In this document: positions 8,389 through 16,843 of the stretch, in pieces
How the letters are laid out: every line of letters starts with the position of its first letter
Position numbering within the stretch: the stretch's first letter is position 1
Assembly (NCBI RefSeq): GCF_024385505.1
Contig: NZ_JANFLT010000005.1
Span: 248,001 to 312,000, forward strand
Direction of reading: 5' to 3'
From: Arthrobacter zhaoxinii
Lineage (GTDB): Bacteria; Actinomycetota; Actinomycetes; Actinomycetales; Micrococcaceae
DNA: 64,000 nucleotides
Notes under the pieces: model-generated
Told to the model about the DNA's origin: nothing
The model's input: the letters and a program-made list of their open reading frames with translations, nothing else
Databases searched by the model: none
Program-made: the position numbers and the translations under genes

Positions 8389-9174
8389 TTAGGACCAGAT
8401 GTCGTCGCCGCGCAGCGTGGCGTCGGCGCCGCCGTCGGTGTAGATGGTCTGCCCCGTGGTGTGGGTGTTCTCTTCGGAGGTCAGCCAGACCAGGAGGCGG
8501 GCAATAACTTCCGGATCCGAGTGGCCGTTCAGCGGCATGGGCACGTTGGCGTCCACCATGGCCCGGCCTTCGGGGGTTGACAGCAGGTCGCGCGTCATGG
8601 CGGAGACCACGGTGCCCGGGGCCACCGCGTTCAGCGGAATGCCGGCGCCGGCGAAGGCGGGGGTGATGCTTTCGCGGCGGACCCAGCGGCTCAGGGCGCG
8701 CTTGCTGGACGGGTAGTTCAGGTAGCCGGTCTGCGGGCCGTTGTCGGCGAGCGCCTGGCCGATCCGCAGGGCTTCCTCCTCGTTGCCCGCGAGCATGGCG
8801 TCAACGAGTTCGGGGGAGTTGGGCTGCAGGCTGGCCATGGAGCTGACGACGGCGGCGCGGGGGGCGCTGCTCTTGGCCAGGGTCGGTGCCAGTTCGGTCA
8901 GGAAGTCCGTGACGCCGAAGAAGTTCACGGCAACCGTGATCGGCGCGGGTGCGGAGATGCCGGCGCAGGCGATAACGGCGTCGACGTTTCCGCCGGCGAG
9001 TTCCACGGCCTTGGCGACGGCGGCGGAGCGGCCCTCGGGCTTGCTGAGGTCCGCCTCGACGTCGGCGTTGCGCAGGTCAACGCCGATGACGGTGTTGCCG
9101 CGCTCCTTCAGGATGGCGGCGGTGGCTGCTCCGATGCCCGAAGCTGATCCGGTCACAATGTAGGTTCTAGTCAT
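8389..9174 (-). CDS. Short-chain dehydrogenase/reductase (3-alpha-hydroxysteroid dehydrogenase-like)
   Basis: Classical NAD(P)-dependent SDR of 261 aa. It has the cofactor loop GSASGIG (residues 9-15), CAG at 70-72, the catalytic Ser at about 111-112, and YPSSK (Tyr154, Lys158). The acid-rich segment VDLRNADVEADLS after strand 2 suggests NAD preference. The overall pattern, with an extended loop before the active-site Tyr, resembles 3-alpha-hydroxysteroid/carbonyl reductases. The substrate cannot be fixed from sequence. The ATG at 9174 is preceded by TACACT six bases upstream and by a palindrome that overlaps that box, so regulation by a TetR repressor is likely. Confidence 0.9.
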   Translation of the reverse strand: MTRTYIVTGSASGIGAATAAILKERGNTVIGVDLRNADVEADLSKPEGRSAAVAKAVELAGGNVDAVIACAGISAPAPITVAVNFFGVTDFLTELAPTLAKSSAPRAAVVSSMASLQPNSPELVDAMLAGNEEEALRIGQALADNGPQTGYLNYPSSKRALSRWVRRESITPAFAGAGIPLNAVAPGTVVSAMTRDLLSTPEGRAMVDANVPMPLNGHSDPEVIARLLVWLTSEENTHTTGQTIYTDGGADATLRGDDIWS

Positions 9175-9189
9175 GTTTACAGTGTAGAC
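9175..9189. promoter_or_regulatory. TetR-type operator overlapping the -10 box of the SDR gene
   Basis: GTTTACAGTGTAGAC is a 15-bp palindrome with a single non-complementary pair (core TACA-N-TGTA). It includes the TACACT box (9181-9186, minus strand) that lies six bases before the SDR start codon. A repressor bound here would block the polymerase. Confidence 0.65.
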
Positions 9190-9212
9190 CTGTCAGCTTC
9201 GCCGGCGGCATC

Positions 9213-9560
9213 TCAGTGCAGGAGCTTCTGCCAGCCCGCCGGCACCCGCTCGGCGGGGCCGGGAACGGACTGGCTCTCCGGATGGTGTGCCGGCGGGGCC
9301 AGCTCCGGTCCGGCGAAGACCGAGGAGTCCGCGTAGTTCCAGAACCAGTCCTCTCCGGGCTCGAAGCTCCGGATGACGGGGTGCCCGGTCTGCTGCTCGT
9401 GGAGGGTGGCATGCTGTCCCGGCGAGCTGTCGCAGCAGCCGATGTGTCCGCACTCGGCGCAGCGGCGCAGGTGGTACCACCACCCCTGGTGCTGGGTGCA
9501 TTCGACGCAGCCCGGGCCGCTGGGCGGAACGGCAATGTTGATACCGGGGATCGGATCCAT
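9213..9560 (-). CDS. UBP-type zinc finger domain protein
   Basis: A 115-aa protein consisting mainly of a ZnF-UBP domain, the fold that binds ubiquitin C-termini in eukaryotes. Zinc ligands are visible in CVECTQHQGWW, CAECGHIGCCD, and the two His of QHATLHEQQTGHP. The C-terminal 40 residues are Pro-rich. Actinobacteria have many such small proteins of unknown role; no ubiquitin exists here, so function is open. ATG at 9560 with GGAGG 8 bp upstream. Confidence 0.9.
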   Translation of the reverse strand: MDPIPGINIAVPPSGPGCVECTQHQGWWYHLRRCAECGHIGCCDSSPGQHATLHEQQTGHPVIRSFEPGEDWFWNYADSSVFAGPELAPPAHHPESQSVPGPAERVPAGWQKLLH

Positions 9561-9689
9561 GGCGGAACCTCCGTAGGGCGGGGACTCAGTACAGGAGCTT
9601 GGCCGGCACGCAGAGATGCCGTCCCCACCACGGTAGCCACCCGGCGGTCCCCGGCAACAGGGACCGGGGCGCCACAGCTTCCTGAAGGA

Positions 9690-11357
9690 CTAGGCCAGCC
9701 AGGCGGTGGTAGCGGGAGGCAGCTGGGCGCCGTCAAGTGGCCCGCTGCTGTGGAGCACGGATCCCTCAGGTAATGGCACGGCCTCGGTGCCGAAGTTGGT
9801 GATGCTCTGCCATCCGCCCGGGCGCCGGAAGTGCAGCACGGTGGACGGGCTGTCCAGCCAGTGGAGTTCCTCCGCCGTCTGCTGCTTGCCGCGGAGCGCC
9901 AAGGCCTGCCGGTAGAAATTCAGGGTCGAAGCGCCGTCGTGTTCCTGGCCCGACACCGCAGCAGCCGCGAACTCCTCCGGTTGGGGGAGATGGGCCTGTC
10001 CTGCGCCGAAGCCGAAGGACGGGCCGTCGGTTGTCCAGGGCAGCGGCACGCGGCACCCGTCACGGCCCTTGTCCACCCCGGGGCTGCGGTGGAACGTGGG
10101 ATCCTGCCGGTCCGCGTCGGGGATCTCCGCCACTTCGTGCAGGCCCAGCTCCTCGCCCTGGTACAGGTAGGCGGAGCCGGGCAGTGCCAGCATCAGGAGT
10201 GTCGCGGCCCTCGCCCGGCGCAGGCCCAGACCACGGTCCAGTTCCGGTTCGGTGCCGCCGGAGAGCACCCAGGCCTTCCCGTCCTGTCCTTTTTTGCTGC
10301 CCGCCGGAGCGGACGGCAGGCCGTAGCGCGTGGCGTGCCGGACGACGTCGTGGTTGGACAGCACCCAGGTGGAGGAGGCACCGGTGGTGGCCGCCTGCTC
10401 CAGGTTGGCGGTGATGATTTCACGGAACCGTGCGGCGTCGAAGTCTGCCTGCAGCAGGTCGAAGTTGAACGCCTGGCCCAGCCCCTCCGGGCTGGCGTAT
10501 CGGCCCCGGCGTGAGGCATGCACCCAGGCCTCGGCCACGGCGGTGCGCGGAGGGTCGTATTCGTTGAACAGCTTCCGCCACTCGGCGAAGATGGCGTGGA
10601 CCTCGTCGCGGTCCCAGAAGGGGTGGGTGCCGGCGGTCCCCTCACCCTCCGCGGTCAGCTCGGCTGCGGCCGCCAGCGGTTCCGTGAGGTCCTTGGCGAG
10701 GGCGTGGGCCACATCGATCCGGAAGCCGTCCACGCAGCGGTCGGACCAGAAACGCAGCGTCGTGAGGAACTCCCCGCGGACCTCGGGGTTCTCCCAGTTG
10801 AAGTCCGGCTGTTCCGGGGCGAACAGGTGCAGGTACCACTGACCGTCCGGCACCTGTTCCCAGGCGCTGCCGCCGAAGACGGACTGCCAGTCCGACGGCG
10901 GGAGGTTCCCGTCCGGGCCTGTTCCGTCGCGGAAGATGTACCGGCTGCGGGCCGCGGATCCCCTGGGCGAGGCCAGTGCTTCCCGGAACCAGGCGTGCCG
11001 GTTGGATGAGTGGTTCGGGACGATGTCCACGATGAGCTTGATGCCGGCGGCGTGCAGCGCCGCGGCCATGTCATCAAAGTCGTCCAGGCTGCCCAGCCGC
11101 GGATCGACGTTCCGGTAGTCGTCGACGTCGTACCCGCCGTCGGCGAGCGCCGAGGGGTAAAAGGGGCTCAGCCAGACCGCGTCGACGCCCAGCTGCGCCA
11201 GGTACGGCACCTTGGCCGTGACCCCGGGCAGGTCACCGAGACCGTCGCCGTTGGCGTCCGAGAAGCTGCGCGGGTAGATCTGGTACACCGCGGCCTGCCG
11301 CCACCAGTTCGGGTCCGTCATCGGGTCGGCTGGAAATGGCTGCGCGGAAACGGTCAA
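9690..11357 (-). CDS. GH13 alpha-glucosidase / oligo-1,6-glucosidase
   Basis: A 555-aa intracellular enzyme that hydrolyses alpha-glucosidic bonds of malto- or isomalto-oligosaccharides. The catalytic triad of GH13 is visible: nucleophile Asp215 in GFRIDVAHA, acid/base Glu276 in AVAEAW, and Asp337 in LSNHDVVRH. The N-terminal QIYPRSFSDANGDGLGDL is the hallmark of the alpha-glucosidase subfamily. There is no signal peptide. The start is a TTG at 11357 with AAGGA six bases upstream; a shorter ATG start at 11321 is possible. No sugar transporter or LacI regulator is adjacent. Confidence 0.93.
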   Translation of the reverse strand: MTVSAQPFPADPMTDPNWWRQAAVYQIYPRSFSDANGDGLGDLPGVTAKVPYLAQLGVDAVWLSPFYPSALADGGYDVDDYRNVDPRLGSLDDFDDMAAALHAAGIKLIVDIVPNHSSNRHAWFREALASPRGSAARSRYIFRDGTGPDGNLPPSDWQSVFGGSAWEQVPDGQWYLHLFAPEQPDFNWENPEVRGEFLTTLRFWSDRCVDGFRIDVAHALAKDLTEPLAAAAELTAEGEGTAGTHPFWDRDEVHAIFAEWRKLFNEYDPPRTAVAEAWVHASRRGRYASPEGLGQAFNFDLLQADFDAARFREIITANLEQAATTGASSTWVLSNHDVVRHATRYGLPSAPAGSKKGQDGKAWVLSGGTEPELDRGLGLRRARAATLLMLALPGSAYLYQGEELGLHEVAEIPDADRQDPTFHRSPGVDKGRDGCRVPLPWTTDGPSFGFGAGQAHLPQPEEFAAAAVSGQEHDGASTLNFYRQALALRGKQQTAEELHWLDSPSTVLHFRRPGGWQSITNFGTEAVPLPEGSVLHSSGPLDGAQLPPATTAWLA

Positions 11358-11431
11358 GGCGGTCCTTCGGGTGGGAAGTGATGGTACTGCGTTGTCCGGA
11401 CTCTACCAACCGGTACGGCGCAGCCGGCAAC

Positions 11432-12676
11432 TCAGAGGCCAGCCGCGCGGCGCTCCAGAACCTCCCGTTCGCGGAGGTTCCGGGCCAGGGCAGCTGCTGC
11501 ACTGAACTCCGCGCGTGCCTCTCCTGTCCGGCCGAGCCGGGCCAGCAGCTCGGCCCGCACACTGGGCAGCAGATGGGAGCCGCGCAGCACCCCCTCGTCC
11601 GCAAGCCGGTTCACGACCACCAGCGCAGCTTCCGGTCCCGTGGCCATCGACACCGCCACGGCCCGGTTCAGTTCCACCACGGGGCCGGGGGAGAGCCGGC
11701 CCAAAGCTTCGTACAGCAGGACGATCCGCGGCCAGTCCGTTGCGTCGGCGCGGACCGCCGTCGCGTGGCACTGGGCAATGGCTGCCTGCAGGGCGTAGCT
11801 GCCGCGCGCGCGGCCGAGTTCCTTCGACAATGCGTCGGCGCGGGCCAGACGCTCCCGTCCCCGCTCGATCTGCGCCCGGTCCCAGCGGGTCCGGTCCTGG
11901 TCCGCCAGCAGGACAGGAGCGCCGCCGGGACCGGTGCGGGCGGCGAAGCGGGAGGCGGAGAACTCCATCAGCGCGACCAGGGCGTGTGCCTCCGGGACCC
12001 GGGGGACCAGCCCGGCGAGGATCCTTCCGATCCGCAGCGCTTCGGCCGCCAGGTCCGGCCGCGTCCAGCTCTCGCCGCTGGTCGCCGCGTACCCCTCGGT
12101 GAACATCAGGTAGATGACATGCAGCACCCCGCGCAGCCGCGGCGTCCACTCATTGGGCTCCGGCGGTTCAAAGGGCACCCGCGCCGCCGCCAGCGTTTTC
12201 CGGGCCCGGACAATGCGCTGCTGCACTGTGGCGGTGGGAACCAGGAACAGCCGGGCAATTTCGTCCGTGCGCAGCGACCCCACTACCCGCAGCGTCAATG
12301 CAATCTGGGCCTCCGTGGAGAGCACCGGATGGCAGGCCGTGAACAGCAGCCGGAGCACGTCATCCGGCAGCGGGTTCCACTCCGGGGCTGCCCCGTCCTG
12401 AGCCCCGCGTGCCAGCTCCTGATAGCGGTCCTGCAGCAGCTCGGTCCGCCGCCACCTGTCGATGGCCCGGCGTTTGGCCACGGCGGTGATCCACGCACCG
12501 GGGTTACGGGGAATGCCCGTCCTGCTCCATGAGGCCATCGCCTCGGCGACGGCGTCCTGTGCGGCATCCTCGGCCAGGCCGACGTCACCGGTCACCCGGG
12601 CCAGGGCGGCAACAATCCGGGCGCCTTCGATGCGCCATAGCGCGTCGAGACGTCCCGGAACTGCTGCCTGATCCAC
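11432..12676 (-). CDS. ECF sigma factor of the ECF42 type with C-terminal TPR-like extension
   Basis: 414 aa, twice the length of an ordinary ECF sigma factor. Region 2 (about residues 15-85) ends with the DAAQDAVAEAMASW helix and NPGAWITAVAKRRAIDRWRR. Region 4 (about 115-180) carries LRVVGSLRTDEIARLFLVPTA. The remaining 230 residues form helical repeats from WTPRLRGVLHVIYLMFTEGY onward. Such extensions and a neighbouring DGPF/YciI gene characterise group ECF42, which has no anti-sigma factor. The chosen GTG at 12676 begins 2 bp past the yciI stop. An open stretch further upstream overlaps yciI and is not homologous. Confidence 0.9.
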   Translation of the reverse strand: MDQAAVPGRLDALWRIEGARIVAALARVTGDVGLAEDAAQDAVAEAMASWSRTGIPRNPGAWITAVAKRRAIDRWRRTELLQDRYQELARGAQDGAAPEWNPLPDDVLRLLFTACHPVLSTEAQIALTLRVVGSLRTDEIARLFLVPTATVQQRIVRARKTLAAARVPFEPPEPNEWTPRLRGVLHVIYLMFTEGYAATSGESWTRPDLAAEALRIGRILAGLVPRVPEAHALVALMEFSASRFAARTGPGGAPVLLADQDRTRWDRAQIERGRERLARADALSKELGRARGSYALQAAIAQCHATAVRADATDWPRIVLLYEALGRLSPGPVVELNRAVAVSMATGPEAALVVVNRLADEGVLRGSHLLPSVRAELLARLGRTGEARAEFSAAAALARNLREREVLERRAAGL

Positions 12677-12678
12677 GG

Positions 12679-13122
12679 CTATTTGTTGCCCGCGTTCAGG
12701 TTCTCCTCTTCCTGCCGCCACAGCTCTTCCTTCTGGATGTATTCGTTGTCCGCAAAGTCGGCGAAGTCGGAGGCTTCGGTCACACGGCGGACCTCGAGTT
12801 TCGATCCTGGGCCCAGGGGTGCGCGGCTGGCCCACTCCGCGGCCTCCTCGCGGGAACCCACCTGCACAATCCAGAACCCGTTGAAGAGCTCGTGCGTTTC
12901 GCCGTAAGGGCCGTCGGTGACGAGCGGAGGATCCTCGGAGAAATCCACCACCAGCCCGCTGCCCTCGGAAAGGTCGGCGAGGCCTTCGCCGCCGAGCATC
13001 ACTCCGGCATTGATCATGGACTCGTTGTAGGCGCCCATCTGGTTGATGATCTGCTCAAACGGGATGTCCTTGGAAGCCTGCACGGCTTCGTCCGTGGCCC
13101 GCATGATGAACATGTACTTCAT
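12679..13122 (-). CDS. YciI/DGPF-family protein, ECF42 partner
   Basis: 147 aa, ferredoxin-like alpha/beta fold of the YCII/DGPF family. It starts MKYMFIMRATDEAV, and the family motif appears as TDGPYGETHELFNGFWIV. The ATG at 13122 follows AGGGAGAG. These proteins are consistently encoded beside ECF42 sigma factors and are the known kind of target of them; their biochemical role is unsettled. Immediately followed by the sigma gene, and preceded by a promoter matching the ECF42 consensus. Confidence 0.9.
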   Translation of the reverse strand: MKYMFIMRATDEAVQASKDIPFEQIINQMGAYNESMINAGVMLGGEGLADLSEGSGLVVDFSEDPPLVTDGPYGETHELFNGFWIVQVGSREEAAEWASRAPLGPGSKLEVRRVTEASDFADFADNEYIQKEELWRQEEENLNAGNK

Positions 13123-13178
13123 GGCACTCTCCCTGCTGCTTGTTCCGTTGAAGGTGCTGATGCGCCTCCTACTATGAC

Positions 13179-13205
13179 GTCGAACGGGCGGGATGGATAT
13201 CGACA
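13179..13205 (-). promoter_or_regulatory. Putative ECF42-dependent promoter of yciI-sigma
   Basis: On the minus strand TGTCGA (13205-13200), a 17-bp spacer and CGAC (13182-13179) lie about 57 bp before the yciI ATG. From memory, TGTCGA with a CGA/TC -10 is the reported ECF42 promoter consensus, so this operon would be autoregulated. Confidence 0.65.
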
Positions 13206-13330
13206 GCGGGGAAGAATTTTTTCTGCCGCCCGTGTGGGGGAACCGCCATGTTGTCCGCTGCACCGCCGACAGCGGATCCCCCTGCCCACGGCTGATTGCG
13301 CCCGGCCTTTCGGCGTGCCGGGCCGGGTTC

Positions 13331-13336
13331 TACAGT
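13331..13336 (+). promoter_or_regulatory. -10 box of the SARP-like gene (leaderless type)
   Basis: TACAGT, then seven bases, then the ATG at 13344. GGAG also occurs between them but is too close to the start for normal SD use. Confidence 0.45.
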
Positions 13337-13343
13337 GTGGAGC

Positions 13344-15146
13344 ATGGCCGGGATTCAGGTGCGCCTCCTGGGGCCGCCGTCGATCGAGTGCCCAGCCGGT
13401 GACGGGAGGCAGCCCCGTGGCCGGAAGGGCTGGGGGCTGCTTGCTTATCTGCTGCTGCACCGCACTCCCACACCGCGCGGCCAGCTCGCCGCGATGCTGT
13501 TTCCTGATGCCGGGGATCCGCTCGGCGCGCTGCGCTGGCACCTGTCGGACCTGCGCCGCGTGCTGGGCTCAGGGTCGGTGCTGCAGGGTGACCCGCTGAT
13601 CCTGCGGCTGCCGCCGTCGTCGTTCTGCGACGCCGACACCGCCGCACCCTGGTCAGCGGACACCGCGTCCGCCGAGCTGCTCGAACGGCTGGAGTTCGCT
13701 GACTGTCCCGGCTTCGATACCTGGCTGACCGTGGAACGCCACCGGCTGCGGCACTTCGTCGAAACAGCTGCCTACGAAAGGGGGCTGGCTGCCCTCGCCG
13801 ACGGCGACGCCGGGAGTGCCGTGCAGTTCGCCGGGCAGGCCGTCAGCTTGGACATGCTGAACGGGGACTTCCATGCGCTGCTGATCCGCGCCCTCCTGGC
13901 CGGCAGGGACCGCAGCGGAGCCCGGGAGCAGGCCGCCCGGTGCACCCGTCTTTTTGCCGAACACCTTGGTCTGGGCATGCCCGCTGAAGTCCAGCAGGCA
14001 CTGGCCGCCCCGGATGTCAGGATCAGCGCTCTGGCAGCCACCGGCGTCGCGGTCAGGTCCTATCTGGAAGCGGCCGCGTCCTGTCTCGCCGCCGGTGCCA
14101 CAACGCCCGCATTGGCGCACCTGCGGGTGGCCGGCGGCCTGGCCGAACGCACCGGGAACCGCCAGCTGCAGGACGAGGCGCTTCTGGCCCTGGCCGGCGC
14201 CCTGATCCACGGTGCCGGAGGCCGCGGCGCCGAGGTCGCTGATCTGCTGCACCGTGTGGTGTCCCTCGCCGGACCGGACGGCAGTCCTGCCGTGCAGGCG
14301 GCCGCCTACCGGGAGCTGGGATTCCTCGCCGTGCAGCGCGGCTTCCCGGCGAGCGGGCTTCGCTGGCTGGACCGGGCATTGGCGACGGCGGCGGGACTGG
14401 CGGACGAAACGGCCAGGGTATTGGGCGTCCGCGGGATGCTGGCCACCGATACCGCTGACTACCCCGCAGCCGCCGATGCGCTGGGCAGATCGGCGGGACT
14501 AAGCGCCGACAACCTGCGGCAGCAGGCGTTTGCGCGTGCCATGCTGGGCCGGCTGTACCTGCTGACCGGGCAGTACCGCGCCGCCGCTGAGGAACTCGAC
14601 GCGTCCCTGTCACTCCTGGCAAGTGAGCACTGGACCGCGTTCCGGCCGCTGGTGGAAGCCCTGCGAAGTGAGACGTACCTGCTTTCCGGTGCGTCGTCGG
14701 AAGCGGCGGAGATGGCCGACCAGGCGGTCGCACTGGCTGAGGCGTTCGGTGACCGCTGCTTTCTGGACTCGGCGTTCCAAGCCAAGGCCCGGGTCCTGCT
14801 GGCTGCCGGCGAGCGGGCTGCCGCGGCAGAGTGGATCCGCCGCGGGCTGCGCCCCGACCCCTGGTACCGCTGGTTCCGGGGACGGAACCTGGACCTGGCC
14901 TGCACGGTGGCGCTGCATGCGGATCCGCCGCTGGCACTCGGGTACGCACGGGAACTAAGTGAGTTGTCCAGCCGCTACGGCCACGACGAGCTCACTGTCC
15001 GGGCCTATTCTTTCCGGGCGGCGCTGGGGGATTCGGCCGTGGAAACGGCTATTCCGCTCATGGCCGCCCGGATCACCAATCCCCGGCTGCGGGCTGACCT
15101 GGCCGGCCTTGCACACGGTACCGCACATGCCGGGGTCGAACACTGA
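13344..15146 (+). CDS. SARP-like BTAD-domain transcriptional regulator with TPR C-terminus
   Basis: 600 aa. Residues about 3-95 form an OmpR/SARP-type winged helix (VRLLGPPSIE ... LSDLRRVLG). A bacterial transcriptional activation domain follows at about 100-245, with repeated helices such as FVETAAYERGLAALADGDAG. From 250 on there are TPR-like helical repeats rich in Ala/Leu. There is no ATPase (NB-ARC) domain, so it is neither a classical small SARP nor an AfsR-type protein. The start chosen is MAGIQVRLLG at 13344, preceded by TACAGT seven bases upstream. It is divergent from yciI and is followed 58 bp later by a methyltransferase, a pairing I recall from other actinobacteria. Confidence 0.85.
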   Translation: MAGIQVRLLGPPSIECPAGDGRQPRGRKGWGLLAYLLLHRTPTPRGQLAAMLFPDAGDPLGALRWHLSDLRRVLGSGSVLQGDPLILRLPPSSFCDADTAAPWSADTASAELLERLEFADCPGFDTWLTVERHRLRHFVETAAYERGLAALADGDAGSAVQFAGQAVSLDMLNGDFHALLIRALLAGRDRSGAREQAARCTRLFAEHLGLGMPAEVQQALAAPDVRISALAATGVAVRSYLEAAASCLAAGATTPALAHLRVAGGLAERTGNRQLQDEALLALAGALIHGAGGRGAEVADLLHRVVSLAGPDGSPAVQAAAYRELGFLAVQRGFPASGLRWLDRALATAAGLADETARVLGVRGMLATDTADYPAAADALGRSAGLSADNLRQQAFARAMLGRLYLLTGQYRAAAEELDASLSLLASEHWTAFRPLVEALRSETYLLSGASSEAAEMADQAVALAEAFGDRCFLDSAFQAKARVLLAAGERAAAAEWIRRGLRPDPWYRWFRGRNLDLACTVALHADPPLALGYARELSELSSRYGHDELTVRAYSFRAALGDSAVETAIPLMAARITNPRLRADLAGLAHGTAHAGVEH

Positions 15147-15204
15147 AAGGGTCAGACAGCACTGGGGCGGGATATAAGCCCCCAAACGCAAGGACGTGAG
15201 GATC

Positions 15205-16035
15205 ATGACGGAAACGCAAACCAGTCCCGACCGGGAACTGAAGGCGAGGCTCCGGGCGGTGTGGGCGCTCGGGAACTACACGGCCGTGGCCACCGAGATC
15301 ATTCCCGCCCTGGGACCGGTGCTGGTGGGGGCCTGCGCTATTACGGACCGGGATGAAGTTCTCGACGTCGCCGCGGGTACGGGCAACGCAGCAATTCCTG
15401 CCGCGGAGACCGGCGCCGACGTGACTGCCTCGGACCTGACACCGGAACTCCTCGAAGCGGGCAAACGGATAGCGCAGTCCCGGGGTGCGCACCTGAGCTG
15501 GGTGACGGCCGACGCCGAATCGCTTCCGTTCGCGGACGGTTCCTTCGACGCGGTGATCTCCTGCGTAGGAGTGATGTTCGCTCCGCACCATGGGCAGACG
15601 GCGTCGGAATTGGTGCGCGTGTGCCGGCCGGGCGGGCGGATCGGGCTGATCAACTGGACGCCTGAAGGTTTTATTGGGCGCATGTTCGCCACCATGAAGC
15701 CGTACGCGCCGCCGCCGCCTCCCGGCGCCCAGCCGCCGCCGCTGTGGGGAAATCCCGACCATGTGGAGTCTCTCCTGGCGGGAAAGGTGCAGCATTTCAC
15801 AGCCGAACGCCGTACCCTGCGTGTTGACCGGTTCGCGACGCCGGAGGATTTCCTGGGCTTCTTCAAAACGAATTACGGTCCCACTATTGCCGTGTACAAA
15901 TCGCTTGGGGACCGCCCGGACCGCGCTGCTGCGCTGGATGCGGAGCTGTTGGAGCTGGTGAGCCGGTTCAGGGCCGGCCCCGGCAACACGGCTATGGACT
16001 GGGAGTATTTGCTGGTCACTGCGCGGCGCGCCTAG
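15205..16035 (+). CDS. Class I SAM-dependent methyltransferase
   Basis: 276 aa. The SAM-binding motif I is VLDVAAGTGNAAIPAAE, the acidic residue after strand 2 is in ASDLTPELL, and motif post-II/III is FDAVISCVGVMFAPHH. The Pro-rich segment YAPPPPPGAQPPP near residue 170 is typical of this small-molecule methyltransferase group. The ATG at 15205 has AAGGA 10 bp upstream; a GTG at 15196 lies too close to that site. Substrate unknown. Probably cotranscribed with the upstream SARP-like regulator. Confidence 0.88.
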   Translation: MTETQTSPDRELKARLRAVWALGNYTAVATEIIPALGPVLVGACAITDRDEVLDVAAGTGNAAIPAAETGADVTASDLTPELLEAGKRIAQSRGAHLSWVTADAESLPFADGSFDAVISCVGVMFAPHHGQTASELVRVCRPGGRIGLINWTPEGFIGRMFATMKPYAPPPPPGAQPPPLWGNPDHVESLLAGKVQHFTAERRTLRVDRFATPEDFLGFFKTNYGPTIAVYKSLGDRPDRAAALDAELLELVSRFRAGPGNTAMDWEYLLVTARRA

Positions 16036-16041
16036 GGGACG

Positions 16042-16092
16042 GGGGAGTGGGCCGGGGAGCCGGCCTGGCGAGCCCCCTCCGGTCCACTCCCC
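16042..16092 (+). terminator. Hairpin after the methyltransferase gene
   Basis: GGGGAGTGG (16042-16050) plus CCGG pairs with CCGG plus CCACTCCCC (16078-16092) around a GC-rich loop. There is no clear T-tract, so termination efficiency is uncertain. Confidence 0.45.
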
Positions 16093-16380
16093 GGGGTTCC
16101 GGTCGTCTGATCAATACCTCCGCGGGTTTCAGGGCCTTACTGGAGACAGGCTGCAAATGGCTGTGCATCTTCCGGCGCTGCTGATGCAGCCGGTTGGATG
16201 CCCGTGCGTCACAGGCCTCGGGATTCTGAGGGAATCTGCAGCTGATGCTGCCAGCGGGCTATCCAGGCCGGCATCAACTGCCCGCGAGAGGAACCCGGTG
16301 AACGCGCCCAAAGCTATCCGGGCGAATAAGGGCATCCGGACGGCGGGAACCGGCCCCGGGGGACCCCCTTCTCAGCGCTA

Positions 16381-16391
16381 GTTGACATAAT
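16381..16391 (+). repeat. GTTGACATAA motif, copy 1
   Basis: GTTGACATAAT; last base differs from the other copies. Followed by an AT-rich stretch unusual for this region. Confidence 0.6.
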
Positions 16392-16652
16392 GTGGATTAT
16401 CGGCGTTTATATAAGGGTGCCGGAAGTGGTGGAAACCACAGATATGCCCGAAGCGTCCATCCAGCCCCGAATGTCCGCTGATCCCCCGTTTTTAGCTCTT
16501 TTTCACGTTTCGCCGACGCCGGGAACATCCAGTAAGCCTGAGGCCGCTGCCTTGAGGGTCACAAGCTGCCTGAGGGCCACAGGTCCCGAAACCGGCCGAC
16601 CTGGTCGGACCATTTCGGGGCCTCCCACCCGCGGATGCACCCTGGCGTTTCA

Positions 16653-16663
16653 GTTGACATAAC
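16653..16663 (+). repeat. GTTGACATAAC motif, copy 2
   Basis: Exact GTTGACATAAC, preceded by CA, the same orientation as copy 1 and 272 bp downstream of it. Confidence 0.7.
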
Positions 16664-16697
16664 GTCCCCCGGTGACCAGCGGACACCGTTCGTGCGG

Positions 16698-16708
16698 CTT
16701 TACATAAC
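16698..16708 (+). repeat. GTTGACATAAC motif, copy 3 (degenerate)
   Basis: CTTTACATAAC: two mismatches to the consensus, same orientation. Confidence 0.5.
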
Positions 16709-16799
16709 CGGTCAGCCTGCTCCTGCCCTGCCGGAAAAACGGCGGACCTGGTTGCACGGTTTTCCGCCTGCGCCGGCGCCCCGGGCCGGTCCCTTTGCA

Positions 16800-16810
16800 G
16801 TTGACATAAC
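16800..16810 (+). repeat. GTTGACATAAC motif, copy 4
   Basis: Exact GTTGACATAAC, preceded by CA as in copy 2. Confidence 0.7.
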
Positions 16811-16832
16811 GCATCGCACCGCAGGGGCAAAG

Positions 16833-16843
16833 GTTGACATAAC
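16833..16843 (+). repeat. GTTGACATAAC motif, copy 5
   Basis: Exact GTTGACATAAC, starting 33 bp after copy 4, about three helical turns. Confidence 0.7.

Noticed and set aside
16129-16335. Short minus-strand frame of 68 aa
   Set aside because: No SD, no family resemblance, and placed in a repeat-rich gene-free region.
16381-16391. TTGACA in the repeated motif as a -35 promoter element
   Set aside because: The copies lack -10 boxes at proper distance and no gene follows within reach.
16800-16843. CRISPR-like direct repeats
   Set aside because: The repeated unit is only 11 bp, copies are irregularly spaced, and no cas genes are present.
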